Origin: Akkermansiaceae bacterium
GTDB lineage: Bacteria; Verrucomicrobiota; Verrucomicrobiia; Verrucomicrobiales; Akkermansiaceae
Reading direction: 5' to 3'
Length of the DNA stretch: 50,286 bases
NCBI GenBank assembly: GCA_903827375.1
Contig: CAIKHZ010000188.1
Span: 1-50,286, forward strand
The translations under genes and the position numbers were made by a program. This document shows positions 24,383 through 33,308 of the stretch, one piece after another. Below the pieces are notes generated by a model that ran no database searches, had not been told where the DNA came from, and worked only from the letters and a program-made list of their open reading frames with translations. Numbering within the stretch: the first letter of the stretch is position 1; each line of letters starts with the position of its first letter.

Positions 24383-26799
24383 GGTGTTCCTTTCCTCGCG
24401 TTTTTCGAAGCATCCCCGTTCGTGGAAGCATGTGCAATGAAATCCTTCAGGCTCACCAGCTTCGGCGCATCCGTTTTCGATTCGATTTCGGCGATGTACT
24501 TATCAAATTTCATCGCGCCATCCGGCCATTTGTCCGGGCGTTTTTTTCGCAACTGAGGCAGGACACTTTTCGCGAGAGAACCGTAGCGCTTGAGATATTC
24601 CATCCGCTTTTCCCACTGCAACCCCCAACGGAAATCGAGGGTCGAAACACACAGATCCATGCCCTCGCGGATGTGTCGGCCCGAGAGAAGATCCAGGCCA
24701 GCTATGCGAATATCGTCGCCCCACATCTCGTCGCTGGGCGACATGACTTCAACCGCCTTGACGATGGCAGGTAACATGACCGCCAGATCGCTGTCGGTCA
24801 ATTTCGGCAAATAGGACCCCAATGCCCCGCGTGGGACACTGTCGTCGTTCTGCAAAAGCGAACACATGGCGGGGTAGAGCAAGCGCCGGTCAACCCCATC
24901 AAGCGAATGGTTCAGGACCGTCGGCGTGCGAGTGCCGGGGAACGGCTCGAACAGCGCGTTGGCGACGGCGCGGTGTGCCATCCCGCGAGGATCGGCCGGA
25001 TTCTTGCGCGCCGCCAGCATCAGCAAATCGTTCTCGCTCGCTTTGCGCGCATCCGGACCGAGCTGCGCAATGGCATTGCAAGCCAGGCTTTGCACCCAAG
25101 GATCAGGATCCTTCAGCAGGGCTAGCAACTGTGGCTCAGCCGCGTCGGCACGCGCTCCCAGGCAACCCAATGCTTCGCACGCACCGAAACGACCGTATCG
25201 GTCGGAACCGGCAAGCATCTTCTGAAGCGTCGGCAGGAAATCCCCCTCCCGTTTGGCCAAGGCTTCGGCCGAGCGTTTCCGCATTGCCGGCGACCAGCTT
25301 GACAAACCGGCCAGCAGGTCGGCAGTCGTGCGCTCGTAGTAGCCGTTGTTGACGCCCACAGGATAGCAGTCACGTCCGGCGGCTATGACCTCACCGACCT
25401 CATCGGATTTCAGCGGTGGCACCACACATGGCTTTTTGCCAATCACATAGAGGCTCTTGAGCGGCAGCCCGTAGGACAAGAGGTAGGCGCCGGTTAGATC
25501 CCAATCCGTGTAGTTATTGTTCTCATCACCCTTTTCTATCTGCTGATAGACAAAGCCGCCTTTCCAGGTGCGGGCCAGCTCATAGTACCAGCCTTGCTCC
25601 TTCAGATAGGCGCCCGTGGCCAAGGGACCACAGCGGGATGCCCCGGGCAGGGCCCACAGCATATTCCAGAAATTGCCGCAGTGCCCGTGTTCCCGCTCGT
25701 CATAAGCCGCCACGGCCATCCGCGAGAAGAATGCCGCCGCCTCGCGATCAGCTAACAGGTCAAACAACACCGCCGCGCTGGAACATTTTCCGTTGTCCTC
25801 ATGGGAGGACCATGGCTGGTGATCCCCGTAAGGAATGGCGCCTTTGTTGACAAACCAGCGCAGCAAGTGGACCGACTTGTCGATAGCCTTACCCACAGCG
25901 GGATCGGTCACACCTGCATTGCGGGCCAGCACTAACGAGAGGGTCATCGGCAGCCCGACCTGGTTCATGCCGCCGTAGCCTTCCGAATGGCCGTCAGGCA
26001 GGGGCGGATTATGCCCCCACATTCCGTTCATGCACTGGGCATTCGCTGCTTCTAACGAGATGCGTTTGAGTTCCGCCAGCATCGGCTTGTCGCCGGTGGC
26101 CAAGACATACTCAGCCAAAAACAAATTCCCATACGCCTGGTCCCAGCAGCCCATGCCTTGGCGCATGGATCCCGCGACCTTCTTGGCATAGTCGACCAAC
26201 ATGGGACGATACTCTTTGTTGCCGCTGGCCAACAGTGCCAGCGCGTTGAAGTCCATCGCTATATCAACGTTTTTCAGGCCTTTTTTCCCAATGATGCGGC
26301 AGCCTTGTTCGAAGATCGCCTTAGACTTCGGGCAGCCGTAGGGCGCCGTATCACTGTAGGTGCCGAGCACGGGTAACTTTAAATCCACGTTGGCGGCCTT
26401 GCCATCGCGCCAGCAGGTCAACCGCAGCACGCCAGACTTTTCCTCGGCTGCAGTGATGGCATGGCCAAGGGACTTTCGGGCGTCATCCGCAAATGGCTTG
26501 CCGTCCACGCCCAGAATTACGTCATTGGCGCGCAAGTTGCCGTCCGCCGGCGATCCCGCATCGACCGCAGTGATCAGGATCTGCCGGGCGGCGGCGGTCT
26601 GATCATCATGCCGGAAGAACATCCAACCGCGCGCCCCGGTCGGCCCTAGCAACCAATCATGGCTGTCATCCTTCTTGCCGCGCTGGGTGAAGTCTGGTGG
26701 GACGGGTGCCAGCACCGCTGCGAAGAGTGTGCCGGCAAATCCGATGAGCATACAAAGAGTTCTAACAACCTTAGCCATACGTATATTGGAATGTTTCAT
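24379..26799 (-). CDS. secreted PDZ/alpha-toroid/HEAT protein, copy 1 (DUF6288-like)
   Basis: An 806-aa exported protein. A signal peptide (MKHSNIRMAKVVRTLCMLIGFAGTLFAA) is followed by HDWLLGPTGARGW and a PDZ-like domain (about 70-140, ILITAVDAGSPADGNLRANDVILGVDG). A large helical region (about 160-460) resembles an alpha/alpha toroid, with HCGNFWNMLWALPGASRCGPLATGAYL near 365-390. HEAT-like repeats follow (about 510-600, ACEALGCLGARADAAEPQLLALLKDPDPWVQSLACNAIAQLG). It is clearly a paralogue of the 841-aa product upstream. Function is unknown; processing or binding of extracellular polysaccharide is a guess from the esterase remnants beside it. Confidence 0.85.
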   Translation of the reverse strand: MKHSNIRMAKVVRTLCMLIGFAGTLFAAVLAPVPPDFTQRGKKDDSHDWLLGPTGARGWMFFRHDDQTAAARQILITAVDAGSPADGNLRANDVILGVDGKPFADDARKSLGHAITAAEEKSGVLRLTCWRDGKAANVDLKLPVLGTYSDTAPYGCPKSKAIFEQGCRIIGKKGLKNVDIAMDFNALALLASGNKEYRPMLVDYAKKVAGSMRQGMGCWDQAYGNLFLAEYVLATGDKPMLAELKRISLEAANAQCMNGMWGHNPPLPDGHSEGYGGMNQVGLPMTLSLVLARNAGVTDPAVGKAIDKSVHLLRWFVNKGAIPYGDHQPWSSHEDNGKCSSAAVLFDLLADREAAAFFSRMAVAAYDEREHGHCGNFWNMLWALPGASRCGPLATGAYLKEQGWYYELARTWKGGFVYQQIEKGDENNNYTDWDLTGAYLLSYGLPLKSLYVIGKKPCVVPPLKSDEVGEVIAAGRDCYPVGVNNGYYERTTADLLAGLSSWSPAMRKRSAEALAKREGDFLPTLQKMLAGSDRYGRFGACEALGCLGARADAAEPQLLALLKDPDPWVQSLACNAIAQLGPDARKASENDLLMLAARKNPADPRGMAHRAVANALFEPFPGTRTPTVLNHSLDGVDRRLLYPAMCSLLQNDDSVPRGALGSYLPKLTDSDLAVMLPAIVKAVEVMSPSDEMWGDDIRIAGLDLLSGRHIREGMDLCVSTLDFRWGLQWEKRMEYLKRYGSLAKSVLPQLRKKRPDKWPDGAMKFDKYIAEIESKTDAPKLVSLKDFIAHASTNGDASKNARKGTP

Positions 26800-27097
26800 A
26801 GTTATTTCTGTTCGGTCAACACTTTCTTAACGTGCCCAATCATCAGGCGGTAGTATGCCCCCGCGGCTTGCCGTCGGAACCGCGCATCTCCTTGAAGATG
26901 GGCGCCGTCTTGGGATCACCGGCCAAAGAATCGAACGTCGAGATGTTCACATGCCCCTGCATGTTCGACTGCCCGGCCAGGATATAGACTTTAAGCGGCT
27001 TGGCTGCCGCCTGGCCACCGATGCCTGCCATCAGGCCCGCGGCTACTGCAATCATCGTCCACTTCATCCTTCTCATACTCGGTTTGATGTTTCTCAT
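26800..27097 (-). pseudogene. collapsed sialate O-acetylesterase (SASA), copy 2
   Basis: From the ATG at 27097, in an ATGA overlap with the stop of the 841-aa gene, 84 codons encode a signal peptide, KPLKVYILAGQSNMQGHV with an intact GQSNM nucleophile motif, and TFDSLAGDPKTAPIFKEMRG, then stop. Just after, in another frame, MIGHVKKVLTEQK ends in TAA and looks like an esterase C-terminus. So the head and tail of the gene seem joined with the roughly 200-residue middle lost. The 84-residue product could still be secreted but cannot be an active esterase. Confidence 0.75.
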
Positions 27098-29619
27098 GGC
27101 GTTGCTTTCTTTGGGGTTTTGGAAGTATCCCCACTCGCGGCGGCCTTCGCAATGATATCCTTCAGACTCACCAACGTTGGAGCCTCTGCGCTCGCTTCGA
27201 TATCGGCGATGGCCTTGTCGATGTTCTTTACCCCTTCCGCATTTTTCGCCGGGCGCTTGTTGCGCAACTGCGGCAGCACCGCCTTGGCGTGGTTGCCGTA
27301 GCGCTTGAGATATTCCAGCCGCTTCTTATAGTCATTGCCCCAGCGCCATTCGATGGTCGAGACGCACAGATCCATGCCTTCGCGAATGTGCAGGCGCGAA
27401 AGAAGGTCGAGCCCAGCCAGGCGGATGACGTCAGCAAACATCTCGTCGCTGGGTGCCATTTTCTCAATCGCCTTGATGATACCCGACATCAGCGCCGCCA
27501 GATCGCGCTCACTCAGTTTGCCATAATACGGCGCGAGCGTCAAACGGGCCGCGCCGTCATCATTCTCTAACACCGCGAGTATGGCTGGATAGAGCAGGCT
27601 GCGGTCAGCATCCGCCAGAGAGTCGGCCAAGATGCCCTTCGGACCGCCAGAACCAGGATACGGCTCGAACAGCGCGTTGGCCGCGGCACGCTGGCTCATC
27701 CCCCGCGGATCGGCCGCATTCTTGCGTGCCGCCAGCGCCAGCAGATCGCTTGCCGCAGCCTTGCGGGCCTCCGGGCCGAGACGTGCAATGGCATTGCATG
27801 CCAGGCATTCCATCCACGGATCCGGATCCTTGAGCAACCCACGCAACGGCGGCGCGGCCGTGTCGGCCCGCAATCCCAAACAGCCCAGCGCCTCGCAGGC
27901 ACCGTAGCGCGCATAGCGGTCGGGACCGGCTAACAAACTCATCAATTGCGGCAGAAAATCACCCTCGCGCTTACCCAGCGTTTGGGAGGAACGCTTGCGC
28001 ACGGCCGGCGACCAACTCGACAGGCCGGCCAGCAACTCCTCGGTCGTACGCCCATCGTAAGAGAAACCGTTTTTGCCGGTAGCGGAGAAGTAATCCCTTC
28101 CGGCGGCAATGGCATCCGCCACTTCCATGGGATTCAGAGGGGGCACCGAACACGGCCTCTTGCCGGTTAGATAGAGGCTCTTGAGTGGCAACGCATAAGA
28201 CAGAAGATAGGCACCCGTGCAATCCCAGTCTGTGTACTTGTTATGTTCCTCCTCACCAACCGGCGACCCCTGATAACCAAAACCGCCTTTCCAGTTACGG
28301 GCCAAATCGTAGTACCAGCTCTGCTCTTTGAGATAGGCACCGGTGGCCAGTGGTCCGCAGCGGGACACCCCGGGCAGAGCCCACTGGATATTGAAAAAGT
28401 TTCCCGTGTGTCCGCGTTCCCGCTCGGAGTAGGCGGCCGTGGACATCCGGGCGAAATACGCCGCTGCTTCACGGTCTCCTAACAGGTCGAAAAGCACCGC
28501 CGCTACCGAACATTTTCCATTGTCCTCATGTCCGGGCCACGGTTGATGATCGCCATAGGGAATGGCACCCTTATTGACATAGTAGCGCAGGAACTTGGCA
28601 GACTTGTCGATCGCCCGGTCCACTGCTGGATCGTTCACGCCAGCCTGCCGAGCCAAAACCAGTCCGGTGGTGAGCACGAGTCCCGGCAGGTTCATGCAAC
28701 CATAACCGTTCAGGTTGCCGCCCGGCGTGGCATAGAACTCGTGACCCCAGGTACCAACGGCACTCTGTCCCATGATGGATTCCTTTGCGGTGCGGGTCAG
28801 TTCCGGCAGAATCGACTTGTCGCCGGTGGCCAGGACATACTCAGCCAGATATAGGTTCCCGTAACCGTAATACCACGTCCAAATGCCCGGACGCAGCGAT
28901 GCCGCCACTTTTTTGGCATAGTCGGCGAGCATCGGGTGATACTCCTTGTTGCCGCTGGCCAGCAGCGCTAATGCGTTGAGGTCGATCGGGATATCGGCGC
29001 GCTTCAGGCCATCCTTCGCGATGAGTCGGCAGCCTTGTTCGAAGATCGCCTGGGACTTCGGGCAGTTGTAGGGCGCGCTCTCGCCATAGACACCTAACAC
29101 CGGCAACTTCATCTCCACGCTAACGCTCTGCCCATCGCGCCAGCAACTCAGCCGCAGCATGCCGGATTTTTCCTCGGCCGCAGTAATGGCACGGGCCAGA
29201 CTGATGCGAGCATCGTCGGCAAACGGCTTGCCGCCTACGCCGAGGATCACATCATTGATGCGCAGAACGCCATCGGCCGGTGATCCCGTGTCAGCTGCGG
29301 TTACTAGAATCTGCCGGGCCGAGGCCGTCTGGCCGCTTGCGCCGTAGATCCAGCCGCGTGCTCCAGTGGGCCCCAGCGTCCAGTCGTGATTGGCGTCCTT
29401 CTTGCCGCCTTGGGTGAGATCCGGTGGCACCGGTGTCGGCCCCGCAGCGCTCAAGGTGGCCACGCAACTGAGTGTTAGAATGCCGAGCACATGCGCTGCA
29501 TTGGGAATGGATCTAACAATATGCAACAGTCCGGCAACCGTGGAATTCATCGATACTGACATGGGTGACATTATACTTTTCATAGGTTCAACTTTCATAT
29601 TCTGTCTAATGATTCTCAT
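27094..29619 (-). CDS. secreted PDZ/alpha-toroid/HEAT protein, copy 2 (DUF6288-like)
   Basis: An 841-aa exported protein with the same order as its paralogue downstream. An export signal near residues 35-58 (HVLGILTLSCVATLSAAG) is followed by a PDZ-like domain (about 95-165), an alpha-toroid-like region (about 190-500, with GHTGNFFNIQWALPGVSRCGPLATGAYL) and HEAT-like repeats (about 545-640, ACEALGCLGLRADTAAPPLRGLLKDPDPWMECLACNAIARLG). The N-terminus before the signal is long; in-frame ATGs at 29583 and 29550 may be the true start. The ATG at 29619 lies only 6 nt from the upstream stop, which favours one operon. Confidence 0.85.
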   Translation of the reverse strand: MRIIRQNMKVEPMKSIMSPMSVSMNSTVAGLLHIVRSIPNAAHVLGILTLSCVATLSAAGPTPVPPDLTQGGKKDANHDWTLGPTGARGWIYGASGQTASARQILVTAADTGSPADGVLRINDVILGVGGKPFADDARISLARAITAAEEKSGMLRLSCWRDGQSVSVEMKLPVLGVYGESAPYNCPKSQAIFEQGCRLIAKDGLKRADIPIDLNALALLASGNKEYHPMLADYAKKVAASLRPGIWTWYYGYGNLYLAEYVLATGDKSILPELTRTAKESIMGQSAVGTWGHEFYATPGGNLNGYGCMNLPGLVLTTGLVLARQAGVNDPAVDRAIDKSAKFLRYYVNKGAIPYGDHQPWPGHEDNGKCSVAAVLFDLLGDREAAAYFARMSTAAYSERERGHTGNFFNIQWALPGVSRCGPLATGAYLKEQSWYYDLARNWKGGFGYQGSPVGEEEHNKYTDWDCTGAYLLSYALPLKSLYLTGKRPCSVPPLNPMEVADAIAAGRDYFSATGKNGFSYDGRTTEELLAGLSSWSPAVRKRSSQTLGKREGDFLPQLMSLLAGPDRYARYGACEALGCLGLRADTAAPPLRGLLKDPDPWMECLACNAIARLGPEARKAAASDLLALAARKNAADPRGMSQRAAANALFEPYPGSGGPKGILADSLADADRSLLYPAILAVLENDDGAARLTLAPYYGKLSERDLAALMSGIIKAIEKMAPSDEMFADVIRLAGLDLLSRLHIREGMDLCVSTIEWRWGNDYKKRLEYLKRYGNHAKAVLPQLRNKRPAKNAEGVKNIDKAIADIEASAEAPTLVSLKDIIAKAAASGDTSKTPKKATP

Positions 29620-29625
29620 TTTGAA

Positions 29626-32600
29626 CTAGCGGGTGAGGCCGAGTTCTTTCTTTTTGAGGCCTTCGAGGAAGAGGTCGATCTGCCCGACAGGGTGATACTT
29701 CATCGTCTGGCCTTCCTGTTCGTAGCGCACGTTGCAATAGACGGCCAAGGTGTTGGCACCTTTCTTGAGATGACTGATCTCATTCTTGCCCAGCATGATC
29801 TGGATATACTTCGGGAAGTGTTCGAGCCAGGGAAATGAATGGATCTTGTGACCGTTCAGGTAGATGTGATACCCTTGGTCTGCCAAAATGTTAAGTCGAT
29901 AGTAGTCATTGTCCAGATCCGTCACATGGAAGGTCGTACGCATCAGGAGAAACTCGCCGTCCCCCCAGTCGGAGTTGTTCTTGAAGCTGTGGTCGGGGGT
30001 TGCAGTCCACATGAGACCGTGGCTGTGCGCCTTGAACACGCCCACTCCGATCGGGGTGCGCCCACTCTTCCATTTGCTGTCGTCAAACCCTGGGCCAAAC
30101 CAATTGGCCATCCCAGGAGGCAACGTGATATCCCGGAACCGGTTGCTTTCTCGCGGCAGCAGCTTTTCCTTCTCAGTCAACGGATCGACTGCGCAATAGT
30201 GCCAGATGCGTTCTGCTGGCCCGGGACTGCCGATGGCCTGCCAGCCGGCAACCGGCCTCTTGAGCTTGGTCAGATTGACAATCATATCTAGCAACTTGCA
30301 ATCGCCCTGGTCTTTGGCGGCCTCGTGGCGCCTAATCAATTCTGGGCGAAAGACATCGAACAGTATGGCGGAGAGTTTCGTTTTCTGCTCGGGTGGAAGC
30401 GTATCAAGCGCCGGATACAGCCCGACGAAGCGGTCGCTCACATCGCCATCCTGGTCCTTGACGATTTTCATCAGGCTCGGGGTATCCATGACGCGCAATT
30501 GGCCGCCAGCGGCGAGCAACTCCGCAAGGCCCGCCGCAGCCTCGGGCGCTTGCCTGATTAAGGCCAGAGCCGACTCAACCATATTGGTGGCTCCCTCGCG
30601 GGAACGTGCCAACCCGCCCACATCCGGCAATACCTTGCTCTCCCTGGCAGATCGTGCAAAGCCGGCAAGGATCAGCTTGCCCACCGGACTGTTGTTCTTC
30701 CACTTATTCGCTGCCTGCCTGAGCTGTTGGATCATCTGGAAATGCGGGTTGTAGTTATACTCTTTCGCAAGGATCGCGGTCAGGGTCGGCAGGTGTTTCG
30801 TGAACAGCGCCTCATCCTCCTGCAGTCCCATCAATGCCATGAACGCGGATTCACGCAGCCACCAGTCCTCATGGGTGGCCCATGGAAGAATGTTAGGAAT
30901 GTTTTTCCTGATCAACTCGACCGGGGCATGATGCAGTGCCTGCAGCGCGCCATCGATGACATACCATGCCTCCTTGGGATCACTCAAGATTTTGGTGATG
31001 GCCTCATTCATGGCAGGAGTGTACTCCCCGGCCTTCAGAGCTTGCCTGCCAACGGATGGTTCGAGGAACCACGAGTGATAGTCGTTGATGCCATCGAGAG
31101 CCGCGCGGCGGAGGCGTGGATCCGGATCGCGCAGCAGTTCCTCCAACTCACTGAGTCGCTTATTCATGCACAGGGCTTTGGCCGCAGCCGTGCGAACTTC
31201 ATAGCGGGCATGACGCACGTTCTTGAGCATCATGTCGAGCGCCAGTCCCTTCACATTCTGCGGGCCATACTGCAACCCGACGGGGAGCTGCCAGAACGGA
31301 ATCTGGATTTCGTCCTCATTGCCATATTTGTGGAAGTCCTTGTTAGGCTTGGAAGACAGAAACGCCAGGTCCGCTTCCGTACCCCAGAGATGCTCGGGCA
31401 GAGTGAAGTCATGGGCATACTTCGAGCGCGGGGCACCCGTCATGTGCAGAGTCTTGAGGGGCGCGGTGAAGGCCAGCGCCAGCGAGATGCCCGCGTCGGT
31501 GGCATTGAGGGATTCGTGGCCTGGCGGGAAGGCGAAGGCACCTGACGCTTGGCGGTACAGATCATATGACCAGCGAAAGCGCTGCTGCGTCTGATAGTAC
31601 ATATCCGGGTTGTATTCCAGCATGTATGCGCTAGCCAGGCTATCCCAGATGACCTCCCAGTTGTATTCTCTGGATGGCCAACTGGTAAGTGCTGTCATGG
31701 ATAGATATTCGTTGGCCCGCTTGTAGATGGTGGCGTCTCCCTTGGAGCCACTGGCAACATGCATCACGGCGGCGGTTGCGCCGTCGCGACCGCCGGATCG
31801 GAAGACGTGCCAGGGGCGTTGATCGGCAACGGGGATAGTGCCATGGCCGGCAAAGCGGTACCAGTGATTGAGCGCGCCGAGCAGGGTTTTTTCATCAACA
31901 TTGACTCCGCACACTTTGCTCATCACCAGGGTCAGCAACACCTGGTTGCCGGCGGAATGCAACATGCCACCGCCTGCCTCATAACTCGGACTGAATCCAT
32001 AATCCCAATGATTCCAACCAATGTTATATATCTGTCGGCGTTGGGCGTCATCACAGTAGTGCTGTAGAATCGGCAGGACGGAGCGGTCCCCCGTACGGAG
32101 ATAGTACTCGGCACACGCGATGCCGTTGTAGCCATTGTCCCAAGTCATGGCACCGATGCCCGTGATCCCCCCATCGGGTTTCAGGAACTGGGCGAAATAC
32201 TCTTTCACCCGAGGGACGTACTGGTCATCGCCGGTCGATAGGAGAAACAGACACGCAAGGCCGTTCATGAAGCCGTGCCCTTTCAACCGATCCTTGCCAG
32301 AATAGAATTCCGCAGCCCGCCTGATGATCGTCTTCGATTTATCGCAATTCAACGGGAACGTCTTGCTATATGCACCCAACACCGGGATGCTCAGCGTCAC
32401 CTGTTTGGGGGCGCCGTCTTGGCCCGGCTTAACGTCCAAGGTCACCATCCCGTCGGTGGCCTCGATCTCCGTCAGGGCCGTGCCAAGCACGACCAGCGGG
32501 TTCTTTCCTTCAAGCTTGGTGCCGTTGATACCAAGAACGACGTCGCCCTTGCTCAACTTGCCCGAGGCCGGGGTGTTCGGTTGGATGCTCTCCACGGTGA

Positions 32601-32823
32601 CCTTTACACCTGGATAGATACGCGCTTCGATACCGGTGGCCCCAATGGGTCCCATCTCAGACTCCGCGTTTGGATTGGGACGCATGCCATAAAGCTGCGA
32701 CTCGGAATAGTATTCCTCGGCACCCTGCGCAGCGGCAGGGACAAGCGCCATGGTGCAGGCTAGGGAAACCAACCTCCACAGCCCCAATCCGCGTCCGTTA
32801 CAATGGTTCATCAGAGATTTCAT
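29626..32823 (-). CDS. large secreted PDZ/alpha-toroid/HEAT protein with C-terminal beta domain
   Basis: A 1065-aa exported protein and the first gene of the operon. The signal peptide ends AQGAE (about residue 36). It is followed by MGPIGATGIEARI, a PDZ-like domain (about 70-140, VTVESIQPNTPASGKLSKGDVVLGING), an alpha-toroid-like region (about 160-480, with AMTWDNGYNGIACAEYYLRTGD) and HEAT-like repeats (about 530-660, LRDPDPRLRRAALDGIND). Near 880-1050 a jelly-roll-like domain follows (WFGPGFDDSKWKSGRTPIGVG, LLMRTTFHVTDLDNDYYRL, GYHIYLNGHKIHSFPW), typical of galactose-binding-like modules on secreted glycan-active proteins. It is a more distant relative of the two downstream paralogues, which lack this last domain. 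Confidence 0.85.
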   Translation of the reverse strand: MKSLMNHCNGRGLGLWRLVSLACTMALVPAAAQGAEEYYSESQLYGMRPNPNAESEMGPIGATGIEARIYPGVKVTVESIQPNTPASGKLSKGDVVLGINGTKLEGKNPLVVLGTALTEIEATDGMVTLDVKPGQDGAPKQVTLSIPVLGAYSKTFPLNCDKSKTIIRRAAEFYSGKDRLKGHGFMNGLACLFLLSTGDDQYVPRVKEYFAQFLKPDGGITGIGAMTWDNGYNGIACAEYYLRTGDRSVLPILQHYCDDAQRRQIYNIGWNHWDYGFSPSYEAGGGMLHSAGNQVLLTLVMSKVCGVNVDEKTLLGALNHWYRFAGHGTIPVADQRPWHVFRSGGRDGATAAVMHVASGSKGDATIYKRANEYLSMTALTSWPSREYNWEVIWDSLASAYMLEYNPDMYYQTQQRFRWSYDLYRQASGAFAFPPGHESLNATDAGISLALAFTAPLKTLHMTGAPRSKYAHDFTLPEHLWGTEADLAFLSSKPNKDFHKYGNEDEIQIPFWQLPVGLQYGPQNVKGLALDMMLKNVRHARYEVRTAAAKALCMNKRLSELEELLRDPDPRLRRAALDGINDYHSWFLEPSVGRQALKAGEYTPAMNEAITKILSDPKEAWYVIDGALQALHHAPVELIRKNIPNILPWATHEDWWLRESAFMALMGLQEDEALFTKHLPTLTAILAKEYNYNPHFQMIQQLRQAANKWKNNSPVGKLILAGFARSARESKVLPDVGGLARSREGATNMVESALALIRQAPEAAAGLAELLAAGGQLRVMDTPSLMKIVKDQDGDVSDRFVGLYPALDTLPPEQKTKLSAILFDVFRPELIRRHEAAKDQGDCKLLDMIVNLTKLKRPVAGWQAIGSPGPAERIWHYCAVDPLTEKEKLLPRESNRFRDITLPPGMANWFGPGFDDSKWKSGRTPIGVGVFKAHSHGLMWTATPDHSFKNNSDWGDGEFLLMRTTFHVTDLDNDYYRLNILADQGYHIYLNGHKIHSFPWLEHFPKYIQIMLGKNEISHLKKGANTLAVYCNVRYEQEGQTMKYHPVGQIDLFLEGLKKKELGLTR

Positions 32824-33308
32824 ATTCGTGTGTTATTTGTTTCGGCTATGGGCAGTGGACATCAATTTCCACTCATCCCCCATGTGCAGATAAAGCTCCG
32901 GACGGATTTCTCACCGGACCGGAGCCATGTTGCTGGAAGCAGAGTGGCGAAGTTCTATATTACCTTGAGGCGGGCGAAGATCTTTCCGTGGCCTGAGGGG
33001 TAGTGTCTCAGGAGATGGTGCTACCGTCGTTCACACTCGGGGTGACTGTTGTCCAAGGGTTTTACAGGTTGGGCGAGGATTCAATCGCATAACCCATACC
33101 GCAATAGGGATTAGAGGGAACACCAAACGTGGAGTCGGCGGCTAGCTGCACGACCGGGCCTATCCATTTTCCCATAAAACCGCCCCCACCCCGTTCGCGC
33201 TCAGCTTTGGTGACATTGCTTGCGCTGACGTTCAATCAAGCCAAAAAATTCCCGCCTGGCTATCGCGCCCCGTGGAAAACATGATCGCGAATCCTATCGA
33301 CCTCGCCC
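32824..33308. other. 485-bp intergenic region between operons
   Basis: The region upstream of the HEAT operon, presumably holding its promoter, and downstream of the pyrophosphatase-type gene's stop. I see no strong hairpin or classical promoter boxes. A short frame on the minus strand (33062-33175) is listed separately. Confidence 0.4.
33062..33175 (-). CDS. possible 37-aa protein or gene remnant
   Basis: An ATG at 33175 opens a 37-codon frame, MGKWIGPVVQLAADSTFG then VPSNPYCGMGYAIESSPNL, ending in TAA. The composition is much more protein-like than the surroundings, and the frame stays open upstream without a start (SASNVTKAERERGGGGF), so this may be the C-terminal relic of a longer gene. 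I recognise no family. Confidence 0.3.
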   Translation of the reverse strand: MGKWIGPVVQLAADSTFGVPSNPYCGMGYAIESSPNL

